DNA of 64,000 bases, from contig JADWOT020000003.1 of NCBI GenBank assembly GCA_036345935.2, forward strand, positions 20,168,509 through 20,232,508. The letters run 5' to 3'. Shown one piece after another: positions 14,901 to 26,413 of the stretch. Below the pieces are notes generated by a model. The model was not told the DNA's origin. It searched no databases and was given only the letters and a program-made list of their open reading frames with translations. This stretch comes from Taenia hydatigena (lineage: Eukaryota; Platyhelminthes; Cestoda; Cyclophyllidea; Taeniidae). Every line of letters starts with the position of its first letter. The first letter of the stretch is position 1. Position numbers and translations under genes: made by a program.

Positions 14901-15182
14901 CAACAGCTCTATAGCCAATCTTCGGCAAAATCGCGCCGCCTAAGGGCATGGAAATGCCTTGCATTGCCAAAGCAATGGCAGAAATCCATACAGCTGAGCC
15001 GACATCAAGACTTGGGTCCACACGCTTCTTCAAATAGGACATCATGTAGGGAGCAAGGTTACCTTATTTTGTTAGGCTGCAAATTCACACATACCAATGG
15101 TGTAAAAATGTCCATAGGAGAAGTGAATCAGTATTCCCCCAATCACTGATAGAATGCCAAGTAATAATTCCTTTTTAAATGC
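5914..15182 (-). CDS. Major facilitator transporter, oxalate/formate antiporter (OFA) type
   Basis: Proton- or anion-coupled carboxylate carrier of the plasma or organelle membrane by family; the substrate is not readable from sequence. Eleven phase-matched minus-strand exons: 15182-15095, 15062-14749, 14675-14545, 14469-14343, 14123-14047, 10428-10317, 9907-9785, 8223-8005, 7969-7926, 7468-7400, 5956-5914, giving about 448 residues. The first listed exon already starts TM1 (ELLLGILSVIGGILIHFSYG), so a short upstream exon with the start Met is missing. Family marks: WFPKRSSLVVG and the GFGLGA / QTAYINPNN segment in the N half, a charged central loop (about residues 206-240), then the C-half signature DDRFLSG...GRIIWGAVCDRFSFK after TM7. 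TM12 is the 23-codon exon at 7400-7468 (LIVVQTLFLLLLTF). The polar tail ends VNAF. Introns of 32 nt (15063-15094) and 35 nt (7970-8004) are extremely short; another is 3.6 kb. The last exon is placed by phase alone and is the least certain. Transcribed away from the receptor gene at 16.8 kb. Confidence 0.8.
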
Positions 15183-15770
15183 CTACAACAACATTATGAG
15201 CAAAAGAGCTTGGGAGAACCATTGACACTGCCCTAAACGCGTGTCCTGAAAGCAATATTTGCTATTGCAACTGGTTAAATAATTGGGATAACTGATCAAT
15301 TAGAACAAATTACCACGACTAAAAATGGACAAGTTAGCGCTCTTCAATTTTCAACTTATTAATTTTGTTTTGGTAATAGGAGTCCTCATTTAGTCGTATT
15401 CTATACTAATTCGTTATCCAATAATGAACAGCAAGAACATTATTTAAGTCTACTCCGCATTAATATAAATCTGCTCTAAAAGGTCAGAAAACCAGCAGAA
15501 CTTGGTTTTTTGAGAGTTTGATTATAAATATGAACAAGACACGTTAACAAACATGCTGTGCTGGTGAGTGCTGCTGATTATCATTCATTGGTACCTGTTC
15601 CTCTTACTGCCGCTACGCCTTGGAAAACATGCGTCACCAACGTACAGAAGAGCCGGTCTTTTGCCATCTTGACTCGAGGACTACGCTTGGGACGGATTTA
15701 CCCACTGGTGAACTCAAGTGCCTGTGTACTTAGATAAAGCACCGATCGCCACAGGATCATTAGCAGTCCC
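15183..15770. other. Upstream flank of transporter gene
   Basis: No exon with a start Met that joins in phase 0 to the transporter could be identified. The segment 15540-15770 is less AT-rich than its surroundings and may belong to an older repeat, but I find no second copy in the window. Confidence 0.4.
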
Positions 15771-15955
15771 TGTAGCATCCCGGGGTCCCTCGAAGGCAAA
15801 ATAAGGCAGAATACTAGGGTAGAACATACACATTCAACGGGTAGAGGGAAATAAGCTGCTGGCATAGCCCGGAGGCTAGCCTATGCAGCTAGGGCAATAT
15901 GACCACCTCTGTGACCCTGACCGAAACCGATAGTTCAAACAAACAAAGTATTACA
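15771..15955. repeat. LTR-like direct repeat, copy 1
   Basis: 185 bp, starts TGTAGC and ends TTACA. Differs from copy 2 by scattered substitutions and a small indel near the start, so the two are not recent. Confidence 0.7.
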
Positions 15956-16255
15956 GCCCCTGTAACACTTGTGTTCTTTAAATGTGCTTTGTAGGCGAGA
16001 GGCGGGAAAACAATTTGAGCCTCGTGGTGGAGCGGCGTGGACATTCGCAAGAGCTTGACTCTTCCCCGACCTGAATCCTGTATTTTGCCTCGCTATATAA
16101 ATTTCCCCCTTTACAATAAGGATGTCGAAACACGCTCCGACTTCTACTAACAAGGACGACCAGAACAGAGAGGAGGAACCCTCTACAGCCCCTCTAGTAA
16201 TTTAATGCAAAAATTTCATTTAAATGGTTTATTACTTTCTGATATTTATAATGTA

Positions 16256-16431
16256 TGTAGCGTTCTTAGGCTCTCTTGAAGGCAAAATACCAGGGTAGAA
16301 TATATATATTCAACAGACAGAGGAAGATAAGCTGCTATCATGGCCCTGAAGCCAGCCTACGCGGCTAAGGCAATGTAGCCATCTCTGTGACCCTGACCAA
16401 ACCCAGCAGTCCAAACAAACAAAGTATTACA
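16256..16431. repeat. LTR-like direct repeat, copy 2
   Basis: 176 bp, starts TGTAGC and ends TTACA, same orientation as copy 1. It ends about 400 bp before the start codon of the receptor gene. Confidence 0.7.
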
Positions 16432-16827
16432 ATGTGACCTCCTATCAACCGGTTTTGAGGCAATCGATCAGAAGTTTCGTTGTTACCTACATGACAAATA
16501 AAATCATATAATCCCCTAACTGTCAGGTAACTAATACGTTTCGTGTGTGATCACAAGCTGTGCGCTAGGAACATGGGAGCGACGTGCTAAAGTAGTATCA
16601 AAAGATTAATACATGCATCAGGAATGCATTAAGTGCTTTACATAGCGCGCCCAAATTAATTAACATTACAAATTTAGCACGGTAGGCACGCCCTGACCAT
16701 TTACACCAATCCACGCACTTCACCATCTCATCCCTTCCCACTCTCTAATCCAATAGAAATTCAGGAAACTTGGAGCTATGGAAGAACCACCCAAGACCCA
16801 AGATTACCGGCAGTTTCACCCGTCGAG

Positions 16828-19800
16828 ATGCTTGCAATGATCCTAGCTGGTCTGATGCTGCTGGCTCATGTAGATGCAAACACACTGCCGCCTGATCTAC
16901 CCTTCGCTGTTGCAGGAACGGCAAACACCCGTCTACTGTGGCAGAGGCTGATTAACAGCTACGCTCAAGATCGGAGGAACCACTTAACTGTGGGTTTTTA
17001 CACATAACAAATTTTGATTCTATGCCTAATAGTAGCACTTTAAATACAATTAAGACTGTACAAATTATCCGTTGATGATAATTCTCACCACGTTTTGGCA
17101 AAGTATGTTCGATATGTTGAAGTGCGTTTAAAAGATTGCTGGTGATCGTAAACGTGGGAATTTCGCATGCAAATTGGCTTTACGTTGACTTAGGGTTGAA
17201 ACGTTACATAATACATAGCTGCTTACCTATTTACCAACTGTTTTCTCAAATTTGAACAAAAACCTTATTTCAGGAATCTTAATTTTAACGCGAAATTCAA
17301 TCATAGATCCAAATGACATGAAAAACTATCTAAGGCTCGGGTGTTCTACCTGTTTTACGTCATAAAGGCCATTAGCGCTAATGCGTTCCCCTACGACTAG
17401 ACGGTCCATCAAAATGATTACCTATGCAGGTCAGCATTTGGCCTCGATGGTCGACTGATGCAGATGTCGTAGGGTGAGAAAATCTGAAAACATAAAATTA
17501 AACAGGAAAGGCATTGACTGCCCCAAATACTGCCTATCAATTAGCACAGCTGCCAACGGAGATAATTTTATTTTTGCTTGAGTAAAAGCAATCAGTCTAT
17601 AAGCTGTCTTCGGCTTTAGATTGTTCCGTTAATTTCGGCTCTTTCTCATGCCGATACCTCCACACCCGCAAGGAGCTTGAAGGAACACTCGGCACTGCTA
17701 GTGGATTCCTCCGCAAATCCAAGTGATGCCTCTGCGGACTACATCACTCTGCCTTCTGTCCTTGCGTGAGTTTCTCCTATTATTCTTCTACCTCGTTCGA
17801 GAGATGCCATGCTATTACGCCTGCTTTAATTTTATCTACCGTTAATCCTTTTTACAGCTCCACGCATTATCTGAATAAAATCTTTCAAACTGGAATGTAT
17901 AAGATTAAACCTGAGAAAACAAATAAATTTTTATGTTTAAAAATAATGCGGCTAATTAATGGCCGAGACATGCCTTAATTCTAGTTGGTGAGGGGTCGCC
18001 AAAACGGTGACTTTTATTTGTATGCACTTTATCGTTCATTTTAGACCTCTTGTATTTTGCTACAACCTGCCAGATCTGTCAAGAGACGCAAAAATTACTC
18101 TCAGCCTCAGTGACATACTTGATATATTCACAGGGAAGCTGCAATATTGGAGTGATATCCGAATACGACAAAAAAATCCAGGTATAATCTTCCTGTGGTA
18201 CGACATCCTTGTGTATAAGCTATAATACAGTGTCACAGGAAACAGCACGTTTGTCATCTCTTATTAAAAGACATGAACCGAAAGAACGGCGAAAACCCCT
18301 TACTTGTATAACCGTATGAGCAAGCCGCACATAAAGAAGAGCTTGGCATTTTACTTATTTAAGCTGTCTTCGTGATTTACAGATCTACCGTTCATTCGTC
18401 AGCCCATACGTCTGATTCTACGTGATGACAATTGTAGCGAAAACATAGCCCTGACTGAATTCCTCTTCAAAGCCTCCGGCATATGGCAGCTACAGTATGG
18501 TCTAATGAGCTCTATGCAGGAGTTCAAAGGCCCTGGCGGCCTTTCCGTCTACCACACTATCCTACCATCCGGGGCCCTTGGTCTCGTGAATTCCGTGCCC
18601 TACTCGATTACCTACTTCCTGGGTGTTGTCCCTTCTCTTCCAACAGTTTTGCTTCAACTTCAAAACGGAATAACAACCGATGTTTCAGACGCCGAATACA
18701 ATAAAAATAAATCTCAAAACGGCAATGTGAACGTATCTGACACAATGTATCCCCTAGTCCACACTTTTCACATCGTCTTCAAAAAGAATCTACTTACCAC
18801 TCCATATAACAGCACAGTACTGCATGAGGACCCGTTGCAGCGCTTTAGTACCGCATGCCGATTGCAAGTTGAACTCTACCGATTCCTTCGTTGGTTGACT
18901 TCCTCTGAATCTGCTGAGGAGATTTTGAATTTTCATGGTTTTTTCCAGAACAAAGGGAGGAATACTTTACTGAATTTAACCGAAATGTTCTGTCGCAACC
19001 ACCAAAATCTCACCGTATCGGCAGAGAAACTTGCTAGCGAGGATGTATATCAAAAAAGCCGTATTTGGGGGGATATTGTGAGCTCGAAGGAGGAGTACAG
19101 AGACGTCATTTTCACTCTCTCTACTACAGCTGCAATCCTTTTTGTGGGTTCAATCGTCCTCTCTCTCTACCTTCGTTCGCATTATCATCCAATCTCGGAG
19201 TACATAATTAGCATTGAGCTGATGGGTCTGTCCAGCAATTCTGACGCCTTTCAAACAACTCCTCAGGATTTCCAACTGAAAAGTACAGCCTTCCTTGAGT
19301 ATGCTTTTGGGAACAATCCTGACTGCAGCACTTCAAACTCGCTCTGTGCTTCAAAGAACTATAAGAAAAGTGTCGTCAACACTTGGGTCTATGCTGACTC
19401 AATCCTCTCAACCACACCAGTTAGTAGACAATACAAGGACGTAGACGTTCTTCTCATACCAACGAACATCAGGTCAACCATTAAGTTTATGGATAAGCGT
19501 CGACTGAATTTGAAACATTACACTGATGTAGACCACGAAAACGTCCAGTTATTTTATGGTCTGGCAAAGTCCTCCGCAGCCCAGAACAAGCTACAACGTA
19601 ATATTCGTGCAGTGCGTGGAAAACAACGAGGAGGTGGTACTAAAGCACAGAGTTATTCCGAGTCGGATTTCATCCTCCCATGGATCTACTACATCATCGT
19701 AGAGCCCTGTGTTCGTGGTAGCCTCTTTGAGTTGCTTCATAGCGGACAATACGAAATTTCTCAATCGATAAAGTTGAATTTGGCTTCGGATATTGCCTCA

Positions 19801-22800
19801 GGAATGGCCTATCTCCATAGCAAAAAGCTCATCCATGGAAGACTGTCTAGTCTCACTTGCTTACTGGATAGTCGCTGGGTAATTAAAATTGCTTGTTGGC
19901 AAAATGTAGAGAATCTGGCTCAATCGGAGTTCTTTACCAATAAACACGGTGCAAACAGGGGCATTTCTCGGTGTAATCTCAAGGTCTGCTGGCAACCGGA
20001 ACATCTAAGACTAGTGTGGAGATCACCAGCTCAGTTAAAGAGCTTCATTGCAGCACAGGGAAGTACAAGAACAGCGAACCACATTTGCTTGAAGCGGGAC
20101 CGCCCGGAGGCGAAGCGGAGCAGAGCTGTTGAACTGGTGGGCACAGGTGGAGAGGAGAGTACGGGGAGTGAGTACGAATCCATGGCATGCGACGTCTATA
20201 GTTTTGGCGTGGTTCTCACGGAGATATGGAATCTGGAGGTGCCATTTCAGGCTGCGCTTAATGTCTACCAGCATGAGTACCAACTCGCAGAGGCCATTTG
20301 CAACAAGGTTTACAAACTCTCCTTCTCATTGAACATGCCTTCGAAAGTTAGTAAAGGCTGAAGTTACAATTATTTTACAAGATGGAGTACGATATTGTTC
20401 AGTGGTTTTCTAATGACAGTTACGTATAGTTCAAATGCTAAATGACTTCAAAGTTATTGGTGGAAGAGGAAAAAAATGGAACGTACCAAGTTTTACATTC
20501 GACAGCATACACCTCTGTTTTGTTCATTAACACAGTTGAGTACTTAGCTTTTAAGTAAAACTTAAAAACCGTCAACTTCGCATGGAACTTCTAATCTGTC
20601 ACAATAAAACAAACCGCAAGCATTCACGACGGGGCACGTGAGTTCCCCTTCAATTACTAAAGCCTCATCTTCCACCACAAAGTTATGGGCAAGTTTTTAG
20701 CCGTTTAAGAAGTACAAAAATTTTGAAACAACTTTAAACAATGCGTTTCTTCACTGTTAACTATTTTGTTTCCCAAAAGTGTTACAGAATCTTGTTTTAA
20801 ATTGAAAATTTTCTTGCTCATATTGGTACCCAGGAGGCAATCACTGCTATGCAAGGTGTTATGCGACGAGTAAAGTTGGTTCTTGGCCGTAGTGATTATT
20901 TAAGGTCCACATCATTCAAAATAGCTAGGATTTGCATAAATCTTTGGCAACCCTTTTTAAATTCTATCTTCTAGAGAGTTTCCATAGAATTAGCATCAAA
21001 CTGAACGGTCAGAATTAAGTACTGATAAATGCATTAACATTTTGGTGTTTGTGCTTTGTTAATCAAAGTGCTCTAGATTGTGGGTAGATGCCACCGGTAA
21101 GCGCAGTTTAAAGTCATATTGGAGACGCTTAAAGGACATGGAATTACCCAGCTTAGTGAAGAACATGAGTGCCCAGGGATGGAAGGGACGCTTACTCATA
21201 AAGGTACATCCCAAGATGGAGAAGATAGTTGAAGGTTTCATCTGTTACACGTTCAAACCACCTCAACTGCGGTAAAGTGTTGGCAAATGCAACACACCTT
21301 TAAGACGTCGAAGCATCGCCCAACGATATAAGCGTCTCATGATTCCTTTCCTTCTTAAAGATACGTGAGACAACGGAATCGTGCATAGAGGACTCGGAAA
21401 GGCTGAGACCCAGTTTTCGTAGCATCCTCAAGACCCTGGCGAGCCTCGTGCCCAAGGGACGATCCGTCGCCCATCACATGATTCGAGCGGCAGTCGCGTA
21501 AGCTTTACTGTAATTTCTTTGAAGGCGAACATGATCAGATAAACGACCGCATAACTTCCAGCTCCCACCACTGAAAGTGGTTCTATGAATGAGTAAATGG
21601 CTCGTGGATAAATGAATGCATAAATCTCAGTATACCACCGCGAGGAGTGAGCCAGAAGTGTAGAGTTTCAATTTTGGTAGTTTGATGTATTCATTTTAGA
21701 TATTTTAATGAGCATGTAAAGAACAATAATGCAAGAAAACTCACAATGATATCTCAAACTCAGACCATAAGTACCACTGTCAATTTACCAGGTTCAGGCA
21801 AATATTAACCTAAAATTTTACTTGTGCAAAAAGGCGAGTGAATGACCTGGACACCAACTGCATCTTGCGAGAGAAGGAGGTGGCCAAGAGGAAGGCGCGC
21901 ATGTGCCGAAAGTTGGACAGTCTTTTCTCGCGCGCCTATAGCCTCGGATTGGTGACGGGTTCACTGACCCCGTCTACACTCGCAACGCCGCAGGATGTCC
22001 TCATCGCCGCGATCAGTCTGGACCAGGCTTTCCTCAGATCCGCCGCGTTGGCGGACGAAAAAACTGTAGGTCTAGTCGCCCGCCTTTTGTTAATGCCATG
22101 GATTCTAATTAAAATTTTAAACAGGCTACCATCGGTCGGTCGATTTTTTTGATAAGGTCTAATGCAAAATGATGTGTAATTGCGTGACAAGTTGGTAGCC
22201 TTCGACTGAAGAAGACCAGGGCTGGCTGCTTCACTGCAAAAGATGATTCGCCTCGAAATGAGTAGAAAATCAAAATGTCCGCTCCTTTCTATGAATCAAA
22301 TTACTCTAAGAAAAAGCGCTGTCCCTTTGAATAGTTGTGCAAAAGAAACAAGCCATTTTCAAACCGAGATAAAATAGGCTTACGATTCTTCATAACCTGC
22401 TATATTTTCGCCCCATTTTGGAGCCTGAAAAGTGTTGAAAGGTGTTAAATCAGCACAGTGAAACATTGCAGTGGTCGAAGAAACTGCCATGTGTTAGGTT
22501 GCTTACCCTTGGTTAGAGGTGCCATCCATTTGCTACCACCAAGCTACTTAATGAAATTTCGTTTGAACGGACAATAAATGACTTGAGAGTTATTTTCTTG
22601 ACGCTTCAGATAGGCAAAAATCAACTTTTGATGCATTTGTAATTGATGTGAATTGAAAACTGAAAGTTGAACACTGGTAAGTTCCTTTATTATGAAAAGC
22701 TCCTAAAGATAATAAAAAGATTTTACTTGAATGGTAAACTTAGATTCTTTCTTCCGCTACTACAAAGTGGCTTTAATCGCAGGTCTTACGGGAGCTGCGG

Positions 22801-25472
22801 TGCTTGAAGCAGATCGTTGAAAAGCACGCAAACGACCCACTGTTGAGGTGTTTGGCGGCTCCTGGTGAGTGGCAAAAGTCCTGTTCGTCCTTTGCCTGCA
22901 TTAATGACATTAACACGATCACTACCATCAACACGTTTATGGCAGCTGCTTCAACCCACTTGCAGTGCAACCAGGTTGGTCGGGCTCTCCATTAGACCAA
23001 AAAGTACCATTTCTAACTTTCATGTATTTTACTTTTAATCCACATAACCACTTAAAAATGTTAAAACAACTGGAAAGTTGTGATCACTTCCCTTAGACAG
23101 GCTTCGATACCGGTAAACGGTAGTAATTCAATTTTTCCCTTTTAAGTACTAACATGTTCTTGAGATGGGAATCCTCCCATAAAAACGTTCACTTTATTTA
23201 ATGTGTGTTATGCTGTGGGAGAAGGTTACTTTCAAGCGTAGCTGCAAAACGGCGCCGCATTTGCTCATCCCCACAGATGTGAGTTGTGAAACGTGGTAGG
23301 GAAGAGGGCTACGGGACAGCTTGGCGAATTGGCGTCACAAGGGACAAATGAGGAAGGGGGTTAGAAGTCAGCTCGCGAAGAGGTAGTAGTCCGTACAATT
23401 GCCCTATTCTGATTCCTACCTGCTTTGAGAAGCGATTCCACTAAGGTAACATCTCACCGGCCAAGTGGTAAGCAAACTTTTCTAGAGTCTGTCACGACGT
23501 TTAAGTTTACTGGTATGTCTTAATGGTTTTATATCATTCGCCGGAACTATGCAGCAAATTAGAGAATGCTGGCTAAAATCGACACTATGCTAGCTTACTA
23601 GGGACTTTTTGCCCTCTACGACGTTGAAAGAAGTCTAGTCATTTTATTCCCGAGTTTTACCTATGCAACAGCGATATTAGAAAAGTCGGATTTGCTGCCG
23701 CTTTTAAAGTGGAATATCGAAACTGTAGCTGGGTTCAAATCACCAGTACTTTGTTAAATGTCTAAACATTTTAAATTGGACTTTCTATTTTACAAGGTAT
23801 AAGCAAACGTATGGGTTTTAATCACATACGTATTATCACTCCAAAAACAGGCGGGTTCGAAAACGATGGCGTGTGCTTCGTGTCATCGGTCCACGGCGGC
23901 GTGGGCAAGCCTGGATCGGAGGAAGTACAGCTGATCATCCATCTCCTTCAAGTCATCTGCCAAGTGGAGCGCGAATTTACGGCTGCCAGTCCATTCCACC
24001 CCGCCTCGCATCCCAAATTCTGCGCCGTCTTGCACCGCACCAAAGCCGTCGCCGGACCGCTGGGCGTCTACCTTCCTTGGTCAGTGGGGTCATAAAATAC
24101 TACCCACTTAAATTAAAACTCCCTCCTAGTCCCTACAACATAATTCCTGTAATGTCCACTGATTAATACCCACTGATTGTGAAGCATGTTTTCTGTCAGT
24201 GATCTTTCATATTTTTGGAAAGAGCTAAAGGAGAGGGGTGATTTTTAAGCTTCATTATTTAATCTAATTAAAATAATTTCTAACATATCTAGAAGACCGC
24301 ATGCAACTAAATTTTATCAGCTAATACATGCGAAATGATGAATCGCTAAATTTAACTAATGAATTCGTAAAGTAGAAAGACACAAAATTTTTTGACCAAA
24401 CACTTCAACTGCCTCATTTTTTAAGGATCATTTTTAAAGGTCTGATCGAAGGACATTCAACCATACGCTTCGTTAGAGAAATCTTTAAAGATCCCAACGT
24501 GAATTAGACTAGTTTTGTTCCACTGTGGGCGTTGTCAACTTTTCGAATTATTTCTTAGCGCCTTAGCATTATGGCTAGTGCCCCATGTGATTGGATAAAC
24601 CGATAAGAAATAAATAATTTAGTAAAAAGTATTGTTTCCCCTACAGACGATGGTGAAAATCTACCCGTCGAAGTATAAATATGTCTGAAGAGGCTTGACT
24701 AGACGTGATTTGCAAACGTCGGAAGCAAAAAAAACAAAATCTTGTATTTTTTGTGTTAAATAGCCAGTTCGTTTATGGCGGTGCACTGGAAGATGTTTTG
24801 GAACTCAAGCGCTACGCGAAGGCGATGGAGGTACTGGTAACCTCCGCCGTTACCGCAAAAATTAAACATCTTCTGAAGGAATTTAAGGGCTATGCGCTCA
24901 AAGAAACATATAAAGTTCAGCTTTGGGTAAGTAAAATGCAAAACTTTCAGTCAAAAAAACCATCCTCGACAAATGGCTGTGCATGTGTGCTTCTGAAAAT
25001 AAGTCCGTATCGTTGGCGAGAATTAAAAACGAGTTTAGGTAAACTATGATTTCTAAACTAAATTCCTTTGACACTCCAGTAACTTCATGAAAAATTGTTA
25101 CCCTCTTTTCACTTGTCAGCATTGTGAAATACTTGAAAGGACTTGTTTCTTATTTTAGGGAACCAAGCCGTTGCAGCTCTATGTCCTTCGTTAATATACT
25201 GTAAATGGTGATATCGAGCGCATTACACATTTTGCAGCAAAGGGTGTTTGAGTTTTTTAAAAACACGCACATTTAATTGGCAATCGCTACGAAGATGCAT
25301 TAAATACTTCTGGTGTAAGATATTTTTCGCCGCCTAAATAGGACAGGCTGTAGCAACACCCGACCTGGACGCACATGCCCTCCATCCGAACCGTTTCATC
25401 TACTGCAAAACATTAGGCTGGGACGTCGCACGCCGTGAACTCGAACACCAAAATCATCGTTACTTTATTTAA
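16828..25472 (+). CDS. Receptor guanylate-cyclase-like protein with PstS-like ectodomain and degenerate cyclase domain
   Basis: Single-pass receptor of about 1,159 residues, the usual length for membrane guanylate cyclases. Exons: 16828-16989, 17430-17473, 17673-17765, 18045-18181, 18383-20346, 21361-21497, 21834-22065, 22783-22974, about 23851-24079, 24764-24926, 25347-25472; all junctions agree in phase except exon 8 to 9, where a weaker donor or a missed exon is needed. Start chosen because ATG 16828 opens a signal peptide (MLAMILAGLMLLAHVDA). Residues 25-330 resemble PstS-type phosphate-binding proteins: YITLPSVLA, PLVFCYNLPDLS, GKLQYWSDIRIRQKNP, and the late SGALGLVNSVPYS loop; the ligand SGTT loop is not conserved (DDNCSENIALTEF). 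TM at about 387-409. Kinase-homology domain about 560-830 (GSLFELL, HGRLSSLTCLLD, DVYSFGVVLTEIW, LRPSF) lacks the HRD and DFG Asp residues. Residues 846-1118 follow the cyclase fold but lack catalytic residues (VYGGALEDVLELKRYA in place of the FGDTVN...SRM segment). Whether it makes cGMP is doubtful. Confidence 0.8.
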
Positions 25473-25732
25473 GCCTATTAAAATTAACAATTAGCCGTTT
25501 TAGAAAGCTAAGATCAAAATCGCAAAAGCATAAGCACTTTTGATGAAATTAAAGAGAGTGACTTGGAGGAATTTATCTCCCTGTTTGCAATGAATGAGTA
25601 GCGATAAGCGAGTGGGAAGTTAGAATAGGGCAGAGAGCAGCCTCTTCGATAGTTGCTATTTAATTAAACCATAAGCGGGAATTGCTACCAGTAGGATGAT
25701 TACTGCTACTGATACGAGTTGAGATTGAGTTT

Positions 25733-25738
25733 AATAAA
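25733..25738 (+). terminator. Poly(A) signal for the receptor gene
   Basis: AATAAA on the plus strand about 260 nt after the receptor stop codon. Position fits a normal 3' UTR, but the motif is common in AT-rich DNA. Confidence 0.45.
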
Positions 25739-26316
25739 TAGCGTGGGTGGTGAATAAGCGAAGTTCAGAAATGAGGATAACGTTGAACGCATAAAAATCG
25801 TTTACGTATGAAAGTAAAATTATTAGGAGATGCGAGCCTGACGCTCAATTGGGTGGACTCTTAAACAAAATTAAGCTCCGTCCAAGATCTGGCAGCATTT
25901 TAAAGCATTGTCAGGAAATATCGGTCCTACCACCGTCAAGAAGCAAAATAAGCTGATAGCATGCCTTGACGACTAGTAGTAAATGAGTTTTCAATTTCTT
26001 AAATTTTAATTGTTAAGTTGGGAGCAATTTTGTCAAAATTTAAGCACTAGAATTATAAAACTTTAGCCCAAAGTCTTGCTATTTAATTTGTGCGAGTTAT
26101 ATGATAGGTATAAAATTATACTGAAAGCAAGCATCAGAAACTAATGACTAAAGGCCCAAGTAGACCTAATTTTACGGGGCATTTATCGTTAAAAGTTACC
26201 GCAAGTTACTCGCCGTGCCTATTATCAAGGCACCTTTTAAAATACAAATAAACGATTTGACTAGCGTATGCAAAATCTACCACTCTAAATGGATTAAAGA
26301 GAAATCAAAGGGAACG

Positions 26317-26322
26317 TTTATT
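26317..26322 (-). terminator. Poly(A) signal for the 106-residue gene
   Basis: AATAAA on the minus strand about 90 nt after the stop codon of the small gene at 26414-26788. Confidence 0.55.
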
Positions 26323-26413
26323 AAAGGGAATAAAGCAGTCACAAAGAGACCCACAATTGCCTCCGAAATTGAATGAACATTCTTAAATCGCTAGCGTAAC
26401 TGAGAAAATACTT

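Larger units (their letters stand above)
15771..16431. mobile_element. TRIM-like LTR element (non-autonomous)
   Basis: Two diverged direct repeats, 15771-15955 and 16256-16431, flank about 300 bp with no substantial ORF. Both begin TGTAGC and end TTACA, the TG...CA ends expected of LTRs. Shared blocks include CTGTGACCCTGACC and CAAACAAACAAAGTATTACA near the 3' end. No reverse transcriptase or gag-like frame is present, so this fits a terminal-repeat retrotransposon in miniature. I see no matching target-site duplication, no clear tRNA primer-binding site after the first repeat, and only a purine-rich tract (about 16161-16177) that is too far from the second repeat to be a normal polypurine tract. 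Two solo LTRs or an old rearranged copy are alternatives. Confidence 0.62.

Noticed and set aside
15766..16436. Target-site duplication for the TRIM-like element
   Set aside because: The five bases before the first repeat (GTCCC) and after the second (ATGTG) do not match.
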